Of a stretch of 64,000 nucleotides of DNA, positions 17,456 to 26,542 are shown in pieces; position 1 is the first letter of the stretch, and every line of letters begins with the position of its first letter. This DNA is from CAADGY01 sp900696665. GTDB taxonomy: Bacteria > Acidobacteriota > Terriglobia > Bryobacterales > Bryobacteraceae. Position numbers and translations under genes: made by a program. The stretch is taken from assembly GCA_035063885.1 (NCBI GenBank), contig JAPSFM010000019.1:1-64000 (forward strand), in the 5' to 3' direction. The notes beneath the pieces were generated by a model. That model saw only the letters and a list, made by a program, of their open reading frames with translations, made no database searches and was not told the DNA's origin.

Positions 17456-18253
17456 CTACTCCAGCGGGAGCGCGGAAACGAAGGTCTTGCGCGGGTACTT
17501 CACCGTAATTTTGAATTTTTCTCCGAGACCCAGATTCCCGGCGACCGACAGAGAATAGTGATTGCGTATCACTTCAAAAATACGCGCGGAAGGATCGTCC
17601 ACGTGCTCCCGTTCCATCTCACGGAGGCTGAACGGCGCTCCCGCTGTCTGGCGCGCGAGGCTCTCGAACAGACTCTTCCCATAGCCACCCATGAAAACGG
17701 GATAAATCGATACGCCGCTCTGCCGCGCCAGCCGGATCACTTGCCGCTCCGACATGCGGCTGGGACCTTCCAGACCAGTTGTCAGCAACAGGATGACACG
17801 CCGGAAATTGCTGCTCTGAAACCCGCCATCTATCGCCGCATACAGGGCATCGAGCATGCGGGGAGAGTTCCCGTATTTCACGTTCCCTAGAGCGCGCAAC
17901 AAGGCCTCGCGGCTGGAGGTAAAATCCTGAATCAGATCGGCCGAGGAGTGAAACGAAACCAGGGCCATCTGCTCCTTTTCCTGAAGTTCACCAATCAGTT
18001 TAGCGGCTACGGGCTGGACGACAGGCCCTACCAGGCTGGTGTCCACCAGCAGCATGATATCGGCCATGCCCCTCGTATATTCGGCGGATTCAACCTTGCG
18101 CTCCACCTTGTCGTCGCTGACAGTGAAATCCAGCGCTTTCAATCCGGTGACCGGAGCTCCCGTCTTTTGCTCTACAACCGTCACTATGACTTTGGTAGCG
18201 CCGCAGAGCGGAAGAACCGCCAGCACCGCCAGCATGGAAAAGGAGCGCTGCAT
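17456..18253 (-). CDS. exported VWFA-domain protein (acidobacterial TIGR03436 type)
   Basis: A 265-residue protein with a signal peptide (SMLAVLAVLPLCGAT), a beta-rich start (VTVVEQKTGAPVTGLKALDF) typical of VWFA-related acidobacterial proteins, and a von Willebrand A domain. The MIDAS motif is degenerate: DTSLV at residues 71-75 has Val where the last Ser of DxSxS should be, so metal binding may be impaired. It lies 9 nt after the efflux adaptor gene and may be cotranscribed with it. Its job is unknown. Confidence 0.78.
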   Translation of the reverse strand: MQRSFSMLAVLAVLPLCGATKVIVTVVEQKTGAPVTGLKALDFTVSDDKVERKVESAEYTRGMADIMLLVDTSLVGPVVQPVAAKLIGELQEKEQMALVSFHSSADLIQDFTSSREALLRALGNVKYGNSPRMLDALYAAIDGGFQSSNFRRVILLLTTGLEGPSRMSERQVIRLARQSGVSIYPVFMGGYGKSLFESLARQTAGAPFSLREMEREHVDDPSARIFEVIRNHYSLSVAGNLGLGEKFKITVKYPRKTFVSALPLE

Positions 18254-18262
18254 TTTCGATAA

Positions 18263-19489
18263 TCAGTCCGAAGCTCGAGGGTTGCCAGCCGTGTCGGTAA
18301 CCCGCACTTTCACGCCGGAATCAAGCCGGGAAAGTTGGGTAATGGCTACCTGTTCCCCTGCATTCAGACCCTCCAGCACCTCGACCGATTCGTCGAACCG
18401 GTCACCAAGCTTGACCTCGCGCGCGTCGATCGAGCCATCTTTCACCACGTAGGCTTTGTTGGATCCGAGCACATAATTGACGGCTCGCACGGGAACCAGT
18501 TTGACCTCATCGATTTTATCGGTGGGCACTCTCGCCTTGGCATAGAAGCCAGGCTTCAACTCTCCGCGCGGATTCTGAAGCAGCGCCTCCACAACAAATG
18601 TCCGTTTGCTCTGGTCCACCGTGGGCGAGATCCGCCATACCGTGCCATTAAAGATCCGGTCGCCAAAAGCCTCCACAGACACCGCGACCACCTGGCCGTT
18701 CTTGATCCACGGCGCCATCCTTTCCGGAATTTCCATGCGCAGCCGGATTGGGTCCACTTTGACCAGTGTGATCAGCGGGGTATTGGCTCGGACATACTGT
18801 CCGACGGTAACCTGCCTCTCCTTTACATAGGAGGCGAAAGGAGCCTGTACGGATGTATCCCTAAGCTTCTTGCGTTGCAACTCGACAGCGGCCTTGAACC
18901 GTTCGACTTCCTGAATCAGATTCCGTGTCTGGTTGATGCTCGCATCGTAAGCCGCCTGTGCCGCTTTGAAGCGGGCCACTGCCTGGTCCAGGTCGGCATG
19001 TGTTCCGATGCCCTGGTCCACCAGTTCCCGAATCCGTTTGTGGCGTTGTTCGGCATCGAACAGGTCCGCCTGCGCACCCCGCACTTCCGGCGTCTCCCGT
19101 ATATCCTTTACCCGGTCCTTTTCGCTGGATAATCCCAGCCTCTCGAGAGATTGCCTGAGCTGCGCTTCGTTTTGCGAAAGTAGGTACCGCTGTTCCTCCT
19201 CGGAGATGTGCACCAGCAACTGGCCCTGCGCCACGCTGTCGCCGAGATCCACCAAAACCCGGTCCACCCGGCCATCCACTTCCGCACTGATCAGAACTTC
19301 ATCGTAAGGAAATAGCGTCCCGACGGATTCCACAATTCGCTGGATTTTCTTTACACCGACGGACGTAGCACGGATCGATATTGGTCCGGAATCCTGCTTT
19401 GCCTGAATAGCAGGCTCCCGGCCACAGGCAGCCGCTAAGGCGGAGATGAAAACGATAAACCCAATATGGATTTGGAGCCGCGAGCGCAT
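18263..19489 (-). CDS. RND-type efflux periplasmic adaptor (HlyD/MFP family) lipoprotein
   Basis: A 408-residue membrane fusion protein. I chose the ATG at 19489 because AAGAGG precedes it by about 5 nt; an ATG six codons upstream lacks a ribosome site. The lipobox ALAAAC gives a lipidated Cys22. A lipoyl-like half (ISAEVDGRVDRVLVDLGDSVAQGQLLVHI), a long coiled-coil hairpin (about residues 95-190) and a beta-barrel (SYVKERQVTVGQYVRANTPL) follow. Such adaptors link an inner-membrane pump to an outer-membrane channel, but neither partner gene is adjacent, so it is an orphan here. Confidence 0.87.
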   Translation of the reverse strand: MRSRLQIHIGFIVFISALAAACGREPAIQAKQDSGPISIRATSVGVKKIQRIVESVGTLFPYDEVLISAEVDGRVDRVLVDLGDSVAQGQLLVHISEEEQRYLLSQNEAQLRQSLERLGLSSEKDRVKDIRETPEVRGAQADLFDAEQRHKRIRELVDQGIGTHADLDQAVARFKAAQAAYDASINQTRNLIQEVERFKAAVELQRKKLRDTSVQAPFASYVKERQVTVGQYVRANTPLITLVKVDPIRLRMEIPERMAPWIKNGQVVAVSVEAFGDRIFNGTVWRISPTVDQSKRTFVVEALLQNPRGELKPGFYAKARVPTDKIDEVKLVPVRAVNYVLGSNKAYVVKDGSIDAREVKLGDRFDESVEVLEGLNAGEQVAITQLSRLDSGVKVRVTDTAGNPRASD

Positions 19490-19605
19490 GAAACCTCTTC
19501 CGTTCATGGGGCGAGAGAAATATTAGTCTATCAATATCATGGCGAGTGGGGGCTCAACGTGGTTACGCCTCTCCCGGCAATTCCACACCGTAAACGGGCG
19601 GAAGC

Positions 19606-20721
19606 TTATGACTCCGTGCTTTCCACGAGCTTCTCAACGTTAACGGTGTACAGAGCGGGCTTGCCGTGACGGTCGCTTTCAAATAACACCTGGCGGCTGT
19701 TGGGAGAAAAGATAGGTGCGGTTCTCTCCGGCATCGTCGATTTGTGTTCGCAAATCGCGAGTTCACGGCGTACGGCGCGGATCAGCAGCAAAATGTACGG
19801 AGAGGCTTTGTTTGCACTAGCTCCTACGAATACGCTTGCGTCGGCATTTCGGGCGAACGCCACAAACTGGCTTGTCTCGGCGATCAATCTATCTTTGTTC
19901 GTCTCCGGAGTGAACTCCCGCAAGACATTCAACTTGGGTCTGTCTTCCGGAGTATTGAGATACAGCAGCGTTTTCCCATCTGGCGCCCACGCCTGCCGCC
20001 CGTTCTTTCCAGCGGCGAGTGCCAGTTTGCGGTTGCTTCTACCGGTGTAATCCATCAGCCATGTGGAGCCGTCATCCTTACGGTACAAAATCTCCGGCCT
20101 TCCGGGCCTTGCCAGCGGCAGGGAGAGGACTCCTTCCGACTGCAAAGCCAAGGAAGGAGAACCCCGGCGCAGCGGCACCATCACGATCCGCGAACTCCCC
20201 TCCGTATTCTCCACCACTATCGCGTACGCTCCATTGGCGGCGATGCCCAACGCGGCGTCTCTGCGATGATAGCGCGCGGGCACCTCATAGATACGGCGCT
20301 CCCGCCTCTTGGAAAGTTCGATTTGCATTAGCGCTGGACCATCGAAATAGCAGAAGCTTTTCTCGTCGGGCATCAGTGCGATAGACAACGGATCCAGAAA
20401 CTCCGCCTCGGTCAACTGGCTGCTTTCTCCCGATGTCAGATCCATTCGAAAGACCTGCGGTAAGCCCGTCCGGTCGGAGGAGTAAAGCAGAAAGTCGCTC
20501 CGCCGCGAGATCGACTTCAGTGACGATGATGTTAAGTGGCTGGAATGCTCAGGATTGGTCAACCGGATGACAGGAAATTCGGTGGCCGGATCGGGATACC
20601 AGTGTTTCTCCGAGGGAAGAGGCCCTTTCTTTTCGAATTTTCGGGCGAAAGCTGGAAACGCAACGGATAACAAAAGGCCACGGCGGCTCAAACCGCGCAC
20701 CAGCGGCCCGGGGACCTGCAT
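19606..20721 (-). CDS. exported TolB/PD40-type beta-propeller protein
   Basis: A 371-residue protein with a twin-arginine-like leader (SRRGLLLSVAFPAFARK). The rest contains propeller repeats of the PD40/TolB type: LLYSSDRTGLPQVFRMDL, WAPDGKTLLYLNTPEDRP and FSPNSRQVLFESDRHG. The N-terminal half, with HSSHLTSSSLKSISRRSDFLLYSSDR, resembles oligogalacturonate-lyase-like propellers but the catalytic His set of that family is not clear. It is probably a secreted binding or lyase protein of unknown substrate. A second, better matching propeller lies at 35634. Confidence 0.65.
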   Translation of the reverse strand: MQVPGPLVRGLSRRGLLLSVAFPAFARKFEKKGPLPSEKHWYPDPATEFPVIRLTNPEHSSHLTSSSLKSISRRSDFLLYSSDRTGLPQVFRMDLTSGESSQLTEAEFLDPLSIALMPDEKSFCYFDGPALMQIELSKRRERRIYEVPARYHRRDAALGIAANGAYAIVVENTEGSSRIVMVPLRRGSPSLALQSEGVLSLPLARPGRPEILYRKDDGSTWLMDYTGRSNRKLALAAGKNGRQAWAPDGKTLLYLNTPEDRPKLNVLREFTPETNKDRLIAETSQFVAFARNADASVFVGASANKASPYILLLIRAVRRELAICEHKSTMPERTAPIFSPNSRQVLFESDRHGKPALYTVNVEKLVESTES

Positions 20722-20739
20722 ACCCCGATCCTACCACGC

Positions 20740-21798
20740 TTATTTGTGGCTGGACCGATAGTGCTCTTTCAGCAGATCCGCACCCCAATCGCCGGTGAAA
20801 TCGCGCCAGACCGAATGAATATGGTTCGCATTGTTCTGCGTGTTGTCGTACTCAATCAAAAAGGACGGCGCCTGGATGCGATAGTAATGCGGCCCGCCTC
20901 GCTCAACGCTGCCAGCCCACGCAAAATGGAGATCGTTGCCGGCTTTTTTGATCTGCTCGATGCGCGCCTGAGCAGCGTCCTCCGGCAGGTTGTGTGCATA
21001 CTCGGCGAGCAGCACCTGGAGCAATTCCCGTTGCTTGCCCGACATCTTGGACGCCGAAAGCCCGGTCGGCTGGCCCTTCAGAGCGGCTTCGCGGTCCGCG
21101 GCGGTCAGGATATCCCGATAGGCGCTCTTGCTTACAATCGCGGTCTGGCGCTGGGCTGAATCCAATGCCGACATCACGTCCCTCGCGAGGTCTTCTTCCC
21201 GCGCCAGGATACGAAGCCCTTCCATGGGACCGCTGGGCACGCGCGCCGGATTTGCGCCCAGAAACAGCGGGCTTCCCGAAATTTTACCGTTCACCACGGT
21301 ATAGTGCAGGCTGAGGTGGTGGCCTTCCACACGATAGCCCCACGGCTCTTTATCCGACGGCTCCCCGAAGACACTGAAGAAGTACTTTTCAGGATCGCGT
21401 CTTCCGGAAGACGAACGCTCGATTTGCCGCAATACCTCTTCAAGACTCATGATCGTGCTTGCCTTCACGTACCCGGACTGGCTCAGCCCGGCGCTCAGGA
21501 GGGCATGCGCCAGGTGCCGCTGCATCGGCGTCATCTCCAAAAATGGAATGCCCTTGCGGGGCCGGCCATAGCGTTTCGGGATGTCGTCGGATGGGATGAA
21601 GTGCCAGAAGAACCGTTCGTCATCCTGGAAAGGAAAACGGGTTCTAGCTGCCTGCTCCGCACTCAGCGAGTTGAGGAAGGCTCTGGCTGTTTGTGCCATG
21701 GTATCCGCCGAATGGATTCGCTTGTAAGCCGACGTCAGTAGAATCATCCCAAGCCCCAGGGCTAAAATGCGCCATCTGTTGGCGTTCACCGTTAGCAC
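20740..21798 (-). CDS. exported DUF3500 protein
   Basis: A 352-residue protein starting with a signal or anchor (WRILALGLGMILLTSAYKR). The body has the pattern of DUF3500 proteins: AFLNSLSAEQ, FPFQDDERFFWHFIPSD, GIPFLEMTPMQRHLAHALLSAGLS, and a C-terminal FLIEYDNTQNNANHIHSVWRD-type segment, where conserved His and Asp residues cluster. The function of the family is not established. It lies 18 nt upstream of the propeller gene in the same direction, which suggests cotranscription. Confidence 0.82.
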   Translation of the reverse strand: MLTVNANRWRILALGLGMILLTSAYKRIHSADTMAQTARAFLNSLSAEQAARTRFPFQDDERFFWHFIPSDDIPKRYGRPRKGIPFLEMTPMQRHLAHALLSAGLSQSGYVKASTIMSLEEVLRQIERSSSGRRDPEKYFFSVFGEPSDKEPWGYRVEGHHLSLHYTVVNGKISGSPLFLGANPARVPSGPMEGLRILAREEDLARDVMSALDSAQRQTAIVSKSAYRDILTAADREAALKGQPTGLSASKMSGKQRELLQVLLAEYAHNLPEDAAQARIEQIKKAGNDLHFAWAGSVERGGPHYYRIQAPSFLIEYDNTQNNANHIHSVWRDFTGDWGADLLKEHYRSSHK

Positions 21799-22120
21799 CC
21801 CTTTCCGCCGCGGCGGTCTTGCTCCCAGGCCGCAGAACTACTCTATACCAGCAGTTGGTGTGGATGTAAAGCAATCCCCTGAACAGGGAATCCGGGCTGC
21901 GATGTTCACCGGATGGATAACAACTGCGCTCGCAGTATGAGCGGCGGATTCGCGGAGTGGCAAAGCAGGAAGAGCGATTCAGACACGGACAGTCGGCAAC
22001 ACAGGCACAATTCGCCCGGGCCTAAGCCGGCGCAAGCGCCCGCCACGCCCGCGCAGGCCACGTGGTGGTATCACCCGGTCCTGTGTGGCCATATCGAACT
22101 GAAAGCGTAGCTCCGCTGCT
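21799..22120. other. 322-bp intergenic stretch without a supported gene
   Basis: It lies between the start of the DUF3500 gene and the end of the M23 peptidase gene. It should hold the promoter of the DUF3500-propeller pair. A 65-codon open frame (21913-22110, plus strand) has no ribosome site and a low-complexity Pro/Ala-rich product, so I do not call it. No RNA gene or repeat is apparent. Confidence 0.5.
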
Positions 22121-23002
22121 TCAGAACGGCAGATCTTCTTCTTTGAATTCCTGCGCCACCATGGTCTTCAGGTACGGGTAGGGGTTCACGGGAGTCCGGT
22201 TCTGGCGGACTTCATAGTGTACATGCGAGGATGTGGCGCGCCCGGTGGCTCCAGCTCCCCCGACGATCTCCCCACGCCGGATCTCCTGCCCCTCGACCAC
22301 ATCGATGCGCGAAAGATGGGCGTAGTAGGTCTGGAGACTACCGTGGTCGACAATCACCAGCTTGCCGTAGGCACCACTATATTCCGCATGCACGACAACG
22401 CCATCGGCGGTTGCCTGTACCGGAGTCCCGGTAGCCGCTGAAATATCTACACCGGAGTGGAATAACCATTCACCGGAGAACGGATCACTGCGGCGGCCGA
22501 AATGACTCATCAAGCGTCCATTAACCGGCCACATGTCGGGACGCACGTTTGTCTGCCAGTACGATGGATACCGCCTGCGCAGCTTCGACAAACTTGCACC
22601 TTTCAGGAAGTTATACTCAGCCAGGCTTTCAGAAAATGTGGGGATCAGCCGCCCTTCCGACGAGATATCCGTTGTGCCTTCCAGTTTCTGCTTGATACCG
22701 TAGGCAATCGAAACTTCAGTTGCGAACACCTGAAGAGTGGCTAACTGCTCTTTCGTCTGGTTAGCTGAATTCTGTAAGTTCTGGTATCTCGCCCGAAGGG
22801 TGTTAAATTCGCTGCGTAGGGAATTGTAGTCTGCAACTTTCCACGCCATCCGCACATAACTGGATACGATTCCAAACAATGAAAAACAACCAAGAAGAGC
22901 CAGTGCCAGTACACCATACACTACGCGCTGAGGAATATGCACTCTGCGTAGACGCCCATGTACCGAATGCGCAAGGACGAGAATAAAGTACCGCTGGTTC
23001 AT
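22121..23002 (-). CDS. M23-family metallopeptidase with N-terminal anchor and coiled coil
   Basis: A 293-residue protein: a transmembrane anchor at about 28-48 (VVYGVLALALLGCFSLFGIV), a coiled coil at about 55-100, and a LytM/M23 domain in the last 125 residues. Zinc ligands fit HSGVD (His182, Asp186) and HVHYE (His262), with the additional catalytic His229 in YYAHL and His260. All are present, so it should be an active cell-wall endopeptidase rather than an EnvC-like activator. The domain is in the periplasm. Its start is 244 bp from the divergent isomerase-like gene. Confidence 0.9.
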   Translation of the reverse strand: MNQRYFILVLAHSVHGRLRRVHIPQRVVYGVLALALLGCFSLFGIVSSYVRMAWKVADYNSLRSEFNTLRARYQNLQNSANQTKEQLATLQVFATEVSIAYGIKQKLEGTTDISSEGRLIPTFSESLAEYNFLKGASLSKLRRRYPSYWQTNVRPDMWPVNGRLMSHFGRRSDPFSGEWLFHSGVDISAATGTPVQATADGVVVHAEYSGAYGKLVIVDHGSLQTYYAHLSRIDVVEGQEIRRGEIVGGAGATGRATSSHVHYEVRQNRTPVNPYPYLKTMVAQEFKEEDLPF

Positions 23003-23246
23003 ATGTTCTCTTGTGCCCTTACTCTCTATAAATCAGCCCACTGCATATAAGGAGCCCACCAGTCACCTGGCGGCATCCGTAAAAAGTACTAAGAGCGAAT
23101 TTACCACCGTAGCAGTTCTGAAATTGCAGTGTCAACCGGGAACATTGGGGAGAATTGACGCACCGGAAGTGGCAAACCGACCCGCACTTACCACTTGTGA
23201 GCGGATCCCGCGACAAATCAGTTTCATTTCGCATACATTGGGACAG

Positions 23247-24149
23247 ATGACACGTCGAGAACTTCTTGCCGCCGGTATGGGCGCGATGGTCCGGCCCGCC
23301 GCCGGTCAAGATCGCACGAAGTTTCAAATCGGGTGCATGACGCTTCCGTACGCACCTTTTCCGCTCGAACGCGCACTGCAGGGCCTAGCGAAGGCCGGCT
23401 GCCGCTACATTGGTTGGGGCACGACGCATATGGAATCTTCCGGGCAGCGTGTTCCGGTGATGAGACCCGAAGCGCCGCCGTCGGAAGCCAGACAACTCGC
23501 GCGCAAGTGCCGGGACCTTGGCCTGGAGCCTGTCATGATGTTCAACATCACTTACGTCGAGGCGCCGGATTCCATTAAGGTCCACACCAGCCGGATCGAG
23601 CAGGCCGCCGCGGCCGGAATCCCCTTCATCATCACCTTCGGAAAAGTGAGTTCCAGCGGTCCCGGCGGCTACGATGTCTGGATTAAGAACCTGAAGCAGC
23701 TTGGACCGATTGCGCGCCAGAACGGCGTCATCATTACCATCAAGCAGCATGGCGGCAACACGGCGACGGGGAAGGACTGTTCAAAAATACTCGCGGATGT
23801 GGCCGACGACGGTGTGAAGATGTGCTACGACGCGGGCAACGTCCTCGACTACCAGAGTGTCGATCCGATTCCCGATATCCAGGCATGCTGGCGCGACATC
23901 CGATCCTTTGCGATCAAAGACCACCGCAACACGCCAAAGGACGAGGACTGCGGGCCCGGGTTCGGCGAGATCGATCACTACAAGCTGCTGATGCCGGTGA
24001 TGCGAACCGGGCTCACGATCCCACTGATCTGCGAAAACATCTTTGAGCCGCTGGTCCGGCGGCCGTCATCGCCCGACGGTGTAGACGCGCTGGCGCGCCG
24101 GGCGCGGGAGTACGTCGAAACAGTGGTTCGCGGCCTGGAAAGCGTCTGA
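23247..24149 (+). CDS. exported sugar phosphate isomerase/epimerase-like TIM-barrel protein
   Basis: A 300-residue protein. I chose ATG 23247, giving a twin-arginine-like leader (MTRRELLAAGMGAMVRPAAG) followed by an AP-endonuclease-2/xylose-isomerase-like barrel: FPLERALQGLAKAGCRYIGW, CRDLGLEPVMMFN, AGIPFIITFGKV, GVIITIKQHGGN, KMCYDAGNVLDY and IKDHRN. Glu, His and Asp residues at strand ends fit a metal site. It is convergent with a Gfo/Idh/MocA gene; this pairing is frequent in sugar degradation loci. The exact substrate is not known. Confidence 0.82.
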   Translation: MTRRELLAAGMGAMVRPAAGQDRTKFQIGCMTLPYAPFPLERALQGLAKAGCRYIGWGTTHMESSGQRVPVMRPEAPPSEARQLARKCRDLGLEPVMMFNITYVEAPDSIKVHTSRIEQAAAAGIPFIITFGKVSSSGPGGYDVWIKNLKQLGPIARQNGVIITIKQHGGNTATGKDCSKILADVADDGVKMCYDAGNVLDYQSVDPIPDIQACWRDIRSFAIKDHRNTPKDEDCGPGFGEIDHYKLLMPVMRTGLTIPLICENIFEPLVRRPSSPDGVDALARRAREYVETVVRGLESV

Positions 24150-24163
24150 GACAGGCTCAGACG
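24143..24163. terminator. hairpin spanning both stop codons of a convergent pair
   Basis: An 8-bp perfect stem (CGTCTGAG / CTCAGACG) around a 5-nt ACAGG loop covers the TGA of the plus-strand isomerase-like gene and the TGA of the minus-strand oxidoreductase gene. No T-run follows on either strand, so a bidirectional terminator or mRNA-end hairpin is only a proposal. Confidence 0.45.
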
Positions 24164-25263
24164 TTCACGCCCATTTCGTTCCAGGTAAACAGGCGCTTCT
24201 GGTAAATCGCCTCGCGGCCCATGATGGCGGTTAGCGCAGCGATCGCTCCAATTTTCATATCGGCCGGGGGCTGCTTGCCAGTACGGATGGCTTCGAAAAA
24301 CGCCGCCATGTGCGCTTCATTGCTCTCTTTGATCTCCGGGACAAGCACTACCGGTTCCGCTTTGCGTGCGCGCTTATAAAATGTGGCGCGGTTCAGATCA
24401 ACGGCGCCTTCCGTGCCGTAGACGTGCACGAACTGTCCGTTGCTCGGCAAACCGTTTGGGTGGAAGAAAACCTGGGTGAACGACATTTTCACGTCATTCT
24501 CATAGTCATAGCTCAGGGTGTAGCCGTCCATATTCGTTCGACCGGGAGGGTCATCCTTCCACAGCAAGGCCCCGCCGAAACCGCCTGCGCGCGCCGGACG
24601 GCTTCCTATCACCCAATTACACAGATCGAGGTTATGCACCGCCATTTCGACGATTACATCTCCGGAGCGCTTGGCGTTGAAAAACCAATCCGCCGATGAA
24701 CCTTCGTGATCCAAATCATCCGCGGCATGCCGCTGGGCTTTGACCATGATCACTTTCCCCAGCACGCCTTCCTTCTGAATCTTTTCGATAGTTTGCCGGA
24801 TCCGCTCAATCGATCGCATCTGCTGGCCGGGCACAAAGACCTTATTCGAGTTCCGTGCGACTTCTAGCAGCCTGCCGATCGATTCGGGTGTGATTCCGAC
24901 CGGCTTCTCACAATAGACATGCTTGCCTGCCTGCAAGGCGGCGATCGCCATCTCCACGTGAAGATCGCAAGGCGTCGCGATGTAGACCGCCTCAACATCT
25001 TTGTCCTCCAGCAGGCGCCGGTAGTCCGTGTACGTTTTCGGCTTGTGTTCCGCCGCCGCCGTCGCAGCTTTGTCCAGGCGGTCCGGCTTGATGTCGCAAA
25101 CGGCAACGACTCTCGCCACCGGCAGACCAAGGACGGTTTTCAGCAGGTAGGCGCCCCGGTTTCCCGTGCCAATCATGCCGGTGCCAATCGTGTCAGCAGA
25201 CGACTGCCCGAACAAAGCGGTGGAAGACGCAATTGAACTCATGAGAAAACTTCTGCGGTTCAT
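24157..25263 (-). CDS. exported Gfo/Idh/MocA-family oxidoreductase
   Basis: A 368-residue NAD(P)-dependent oxidoreductase with a Tat-like leader (NRRSFLMSSIASSTALFG). The Rossmann part shows GTGMIGTGNRG, VVAVCDIKPDRLDKA, the family stretch DYRRLLEDKDVEAVYIATP and the catalytic CEKPV. The C-terminal alpha/beta domain follows (DVIVEMAVHNLDLCNW, where the His is the usual active-site residue). Tat export would fit a protein that folds with its nucleotide before export. It is followed on the same strand by nothing close; the epimerase-like gene lies upstream, 40 nt away with a repeat between. Confidence 0.88.
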   Translation of the reverse strand: MNRRSFLMSSIASSTALFGQSSADTIGTGMIGTGNRGAYLLKTVLGLPVARVVAVCDIKPDRLDKAATAAAEHKPKTYTDYRRLLEDKDVEAVYIATPCDLHVEMAIAALQAGKHVYCEKPVGITPESIGRLLEVARNSNKVFVPGQQMRSIERIRQTIEKIQKEGVLGKVIMVKAQRHAADDLDHEGSSADWFFNAKRSGDVIVEMAVHNLDLCNWVIGSRPARAGGFGGALLWKDDPPGRTNMDGYTLSYDYENDVKMSFTQVFFHPNGLPSNGQFVHVYGTEGAVDLNRATFYKRARKAEPVVLVPEIKESNEAHMAAFFEAIRTGKQPPADMKIGAIAALTAIMGREAIYQKRLFTWNEMGVNV

Positions 25264-25264
25264 A

Positions 25265-25295
25265 TGCTAATAGAGTACCAGTGCTAATAGAGTAC
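25265..25295. repeat. tandem 14-bp direct repeat, 17-nt period
   Basis: TGCTAATAGAGTAC occurs at 25265-25278 and 25282-25295, between the stop of the epimerase-like gene and the start of the oxidoreductase gene on the minus strand. It could be a regulator site or a small tandem duplication. Confidence 0.6.
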
Positions 25296-25303
25296 AAGCG
25301 CCG

Positions 25304-26452
25304 TCACCAGAGTGGCAGCGATCGCGCAAGCGTCAAAGCCTTTGTTCCAGACTTGATCACGATCCTGCCGTCTTCGACGGCGACATCGTCCACCTTCTCA
25401 AAATCCCGCGGCATCCGCGTATGAAACAGAATAAAGCGCGAGGTGATTTTGGATTTCGCGGGCAGCCAGCGGTACACCGGAGCGCCGAACATCGAGCCCT
25501 GTTGTATGGCTTCGCGCCGCGGAACATCGTAAGGCTGCGTTGAGAACTCCAGTCCACGCGCCATCTTTCCGGTAGGTGGATAGTTCTCCCATGTCTGAAG
25601 CCAGGGAAACTCTTCCGGGTTAAAGAGCCAACCGGTGAGCAGTTGCTTGCCGGGGTGCAATGCAACCACCCATGCATGTTCGCGTCCGGTCATGAGCGTG
25701 GTCGTGTGGTCGCCCGAGTTCGTTTCCGCCGGTGCGGCGCGCAGGTTCACGGTTCCGCCTGACGCCAGCGGAGCCATCGGCCACGTGAAATCTACGCCGG
25801 AAGCAAGCCGTTTTCCCAACCCTCGTCCGCCCTGCGACGGATCGTATGGACGCGTTTGCGACCGGCTGCCGGAGATATCGACCACCGTTTTTCCCGGCTC
25901 GAGAAACGGCGAGCCGATCGTGGCATGTTCCGCCCATACCGCAGGCCGGTCGAAGCCGAGCAGGCTTTCAATTTCCGTGTCCACATAGAGAATGTTCTCG
26001 TCATCGACTATCCGGTACGTGCGGGTGACGGCTTCATGGAGAATCGGGAGTCTGGTGCTCATGCGTAGTGTTGTGACGCCGCTGCTTTTCTCCGATACGA
26101 GAATCTCAAAGCCCTGCCGGTGAGCTTCTCCGTGTCCCGGGAGACCGGCGGCCCGCTCCTCGGCCGAAACGGGACCGAATCCATCTACGCACAAAAAATG
26201 TCCGAGTCCCGCACCTCCACCCGCCGTCCGTCCCAACTCCCGGGCTATTCGAATTGGGTTCCACAGCGGATTCAGGTGTTCGGGATCGTCCCGCACGGCC
26301 ACGCTCGCAATCGTGGCGCCCGTCGCGAGAATGAGCACGTCCAGCTTTCCACTGGATATCGCCAATGCGGGTTGCCCTTCAAACGTGGATGGTTGAGGCG
26401 GTTGTGCCGCAAGCGGGAGAATGAGGACGAGCACGGCCAATAGGATGCGCAT
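25304..26452 (-). CDS. exported protein with aldose-1-epimerase-like fold
   Basis: A 382-residue protein with a signal peptide (MRILLAVLVLILPLAAQ). The sequence has the look of galactose-mutarotase-like beta-sandwich proteins: SGKLDVLILATGATIASVAV, LNPLWNPIRIAREL, GHFLCVDGFGPVS, GEAHRQGFEI and a later GREHAWVVALHPG. GEAHRQGFE resembles the catalytic His region of mutarotases. No biochemical role is certain. It sits upstream of a Gfo/Idh oxidoreductase in the same direction, 40 nt apart, so cotranscription is plausible in a sugar pathway. Confidence 0.68.
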   Translation of the reverse strand: MRILLAVLVLILPLAAQPPQPSTFEGQPALAISSGKLDVLILATGATIASVAVRDDPEHLNPLWNPIRIARELGRTAGGGAGLGHFLCVDGFGPVSAEERAAGLPGHGEAHRQGFEILVSEKSSGVTTLRMSTRLPILHEAVTRTYRIVDDENILYVDTEIESLLGFDRPAVWAEHATIGSPFLEPGKTVVDISGSRSQTRPYDPSQGGRGLGKRLASGVDFTWPMAPLASGGTVNLRAAPAETNSGDHTTTLMTGREHAWVVALHPGKQLLTGWLFNPEEFPWLQTWENYPPTGKMARGLEFSTQPYDVPRREAIQQGSMFGAPVYRWLPAKSKITSRFILFHTRMPRDFEKVDDVAVEDGRIVIKSGTKALTLARSLPLW

Positions 26453-26542
26453 TGCCGTTCATTATAAGCCTGCATCCGCGCGTCACTGGTTCTCGTCGCG
26501 ATGCCGTGCCAGAATAATTTGAAGCTCTGGCCGAATAGCGAA

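Noticed and set aside
21913..22110. 65-codon plus-strand frame in the gap before the M23 gene
   Set aside because: No ribosome site, Pro/Ala-rich low-complexity product, no recognisable feature; could be real only if found conserved.
26453..26542. preQ1 riboswitch before yhhQ
   Set aside because: I could not find the short hairpin and A-rich tail of known preQ1 classes in this 90-bp leader.
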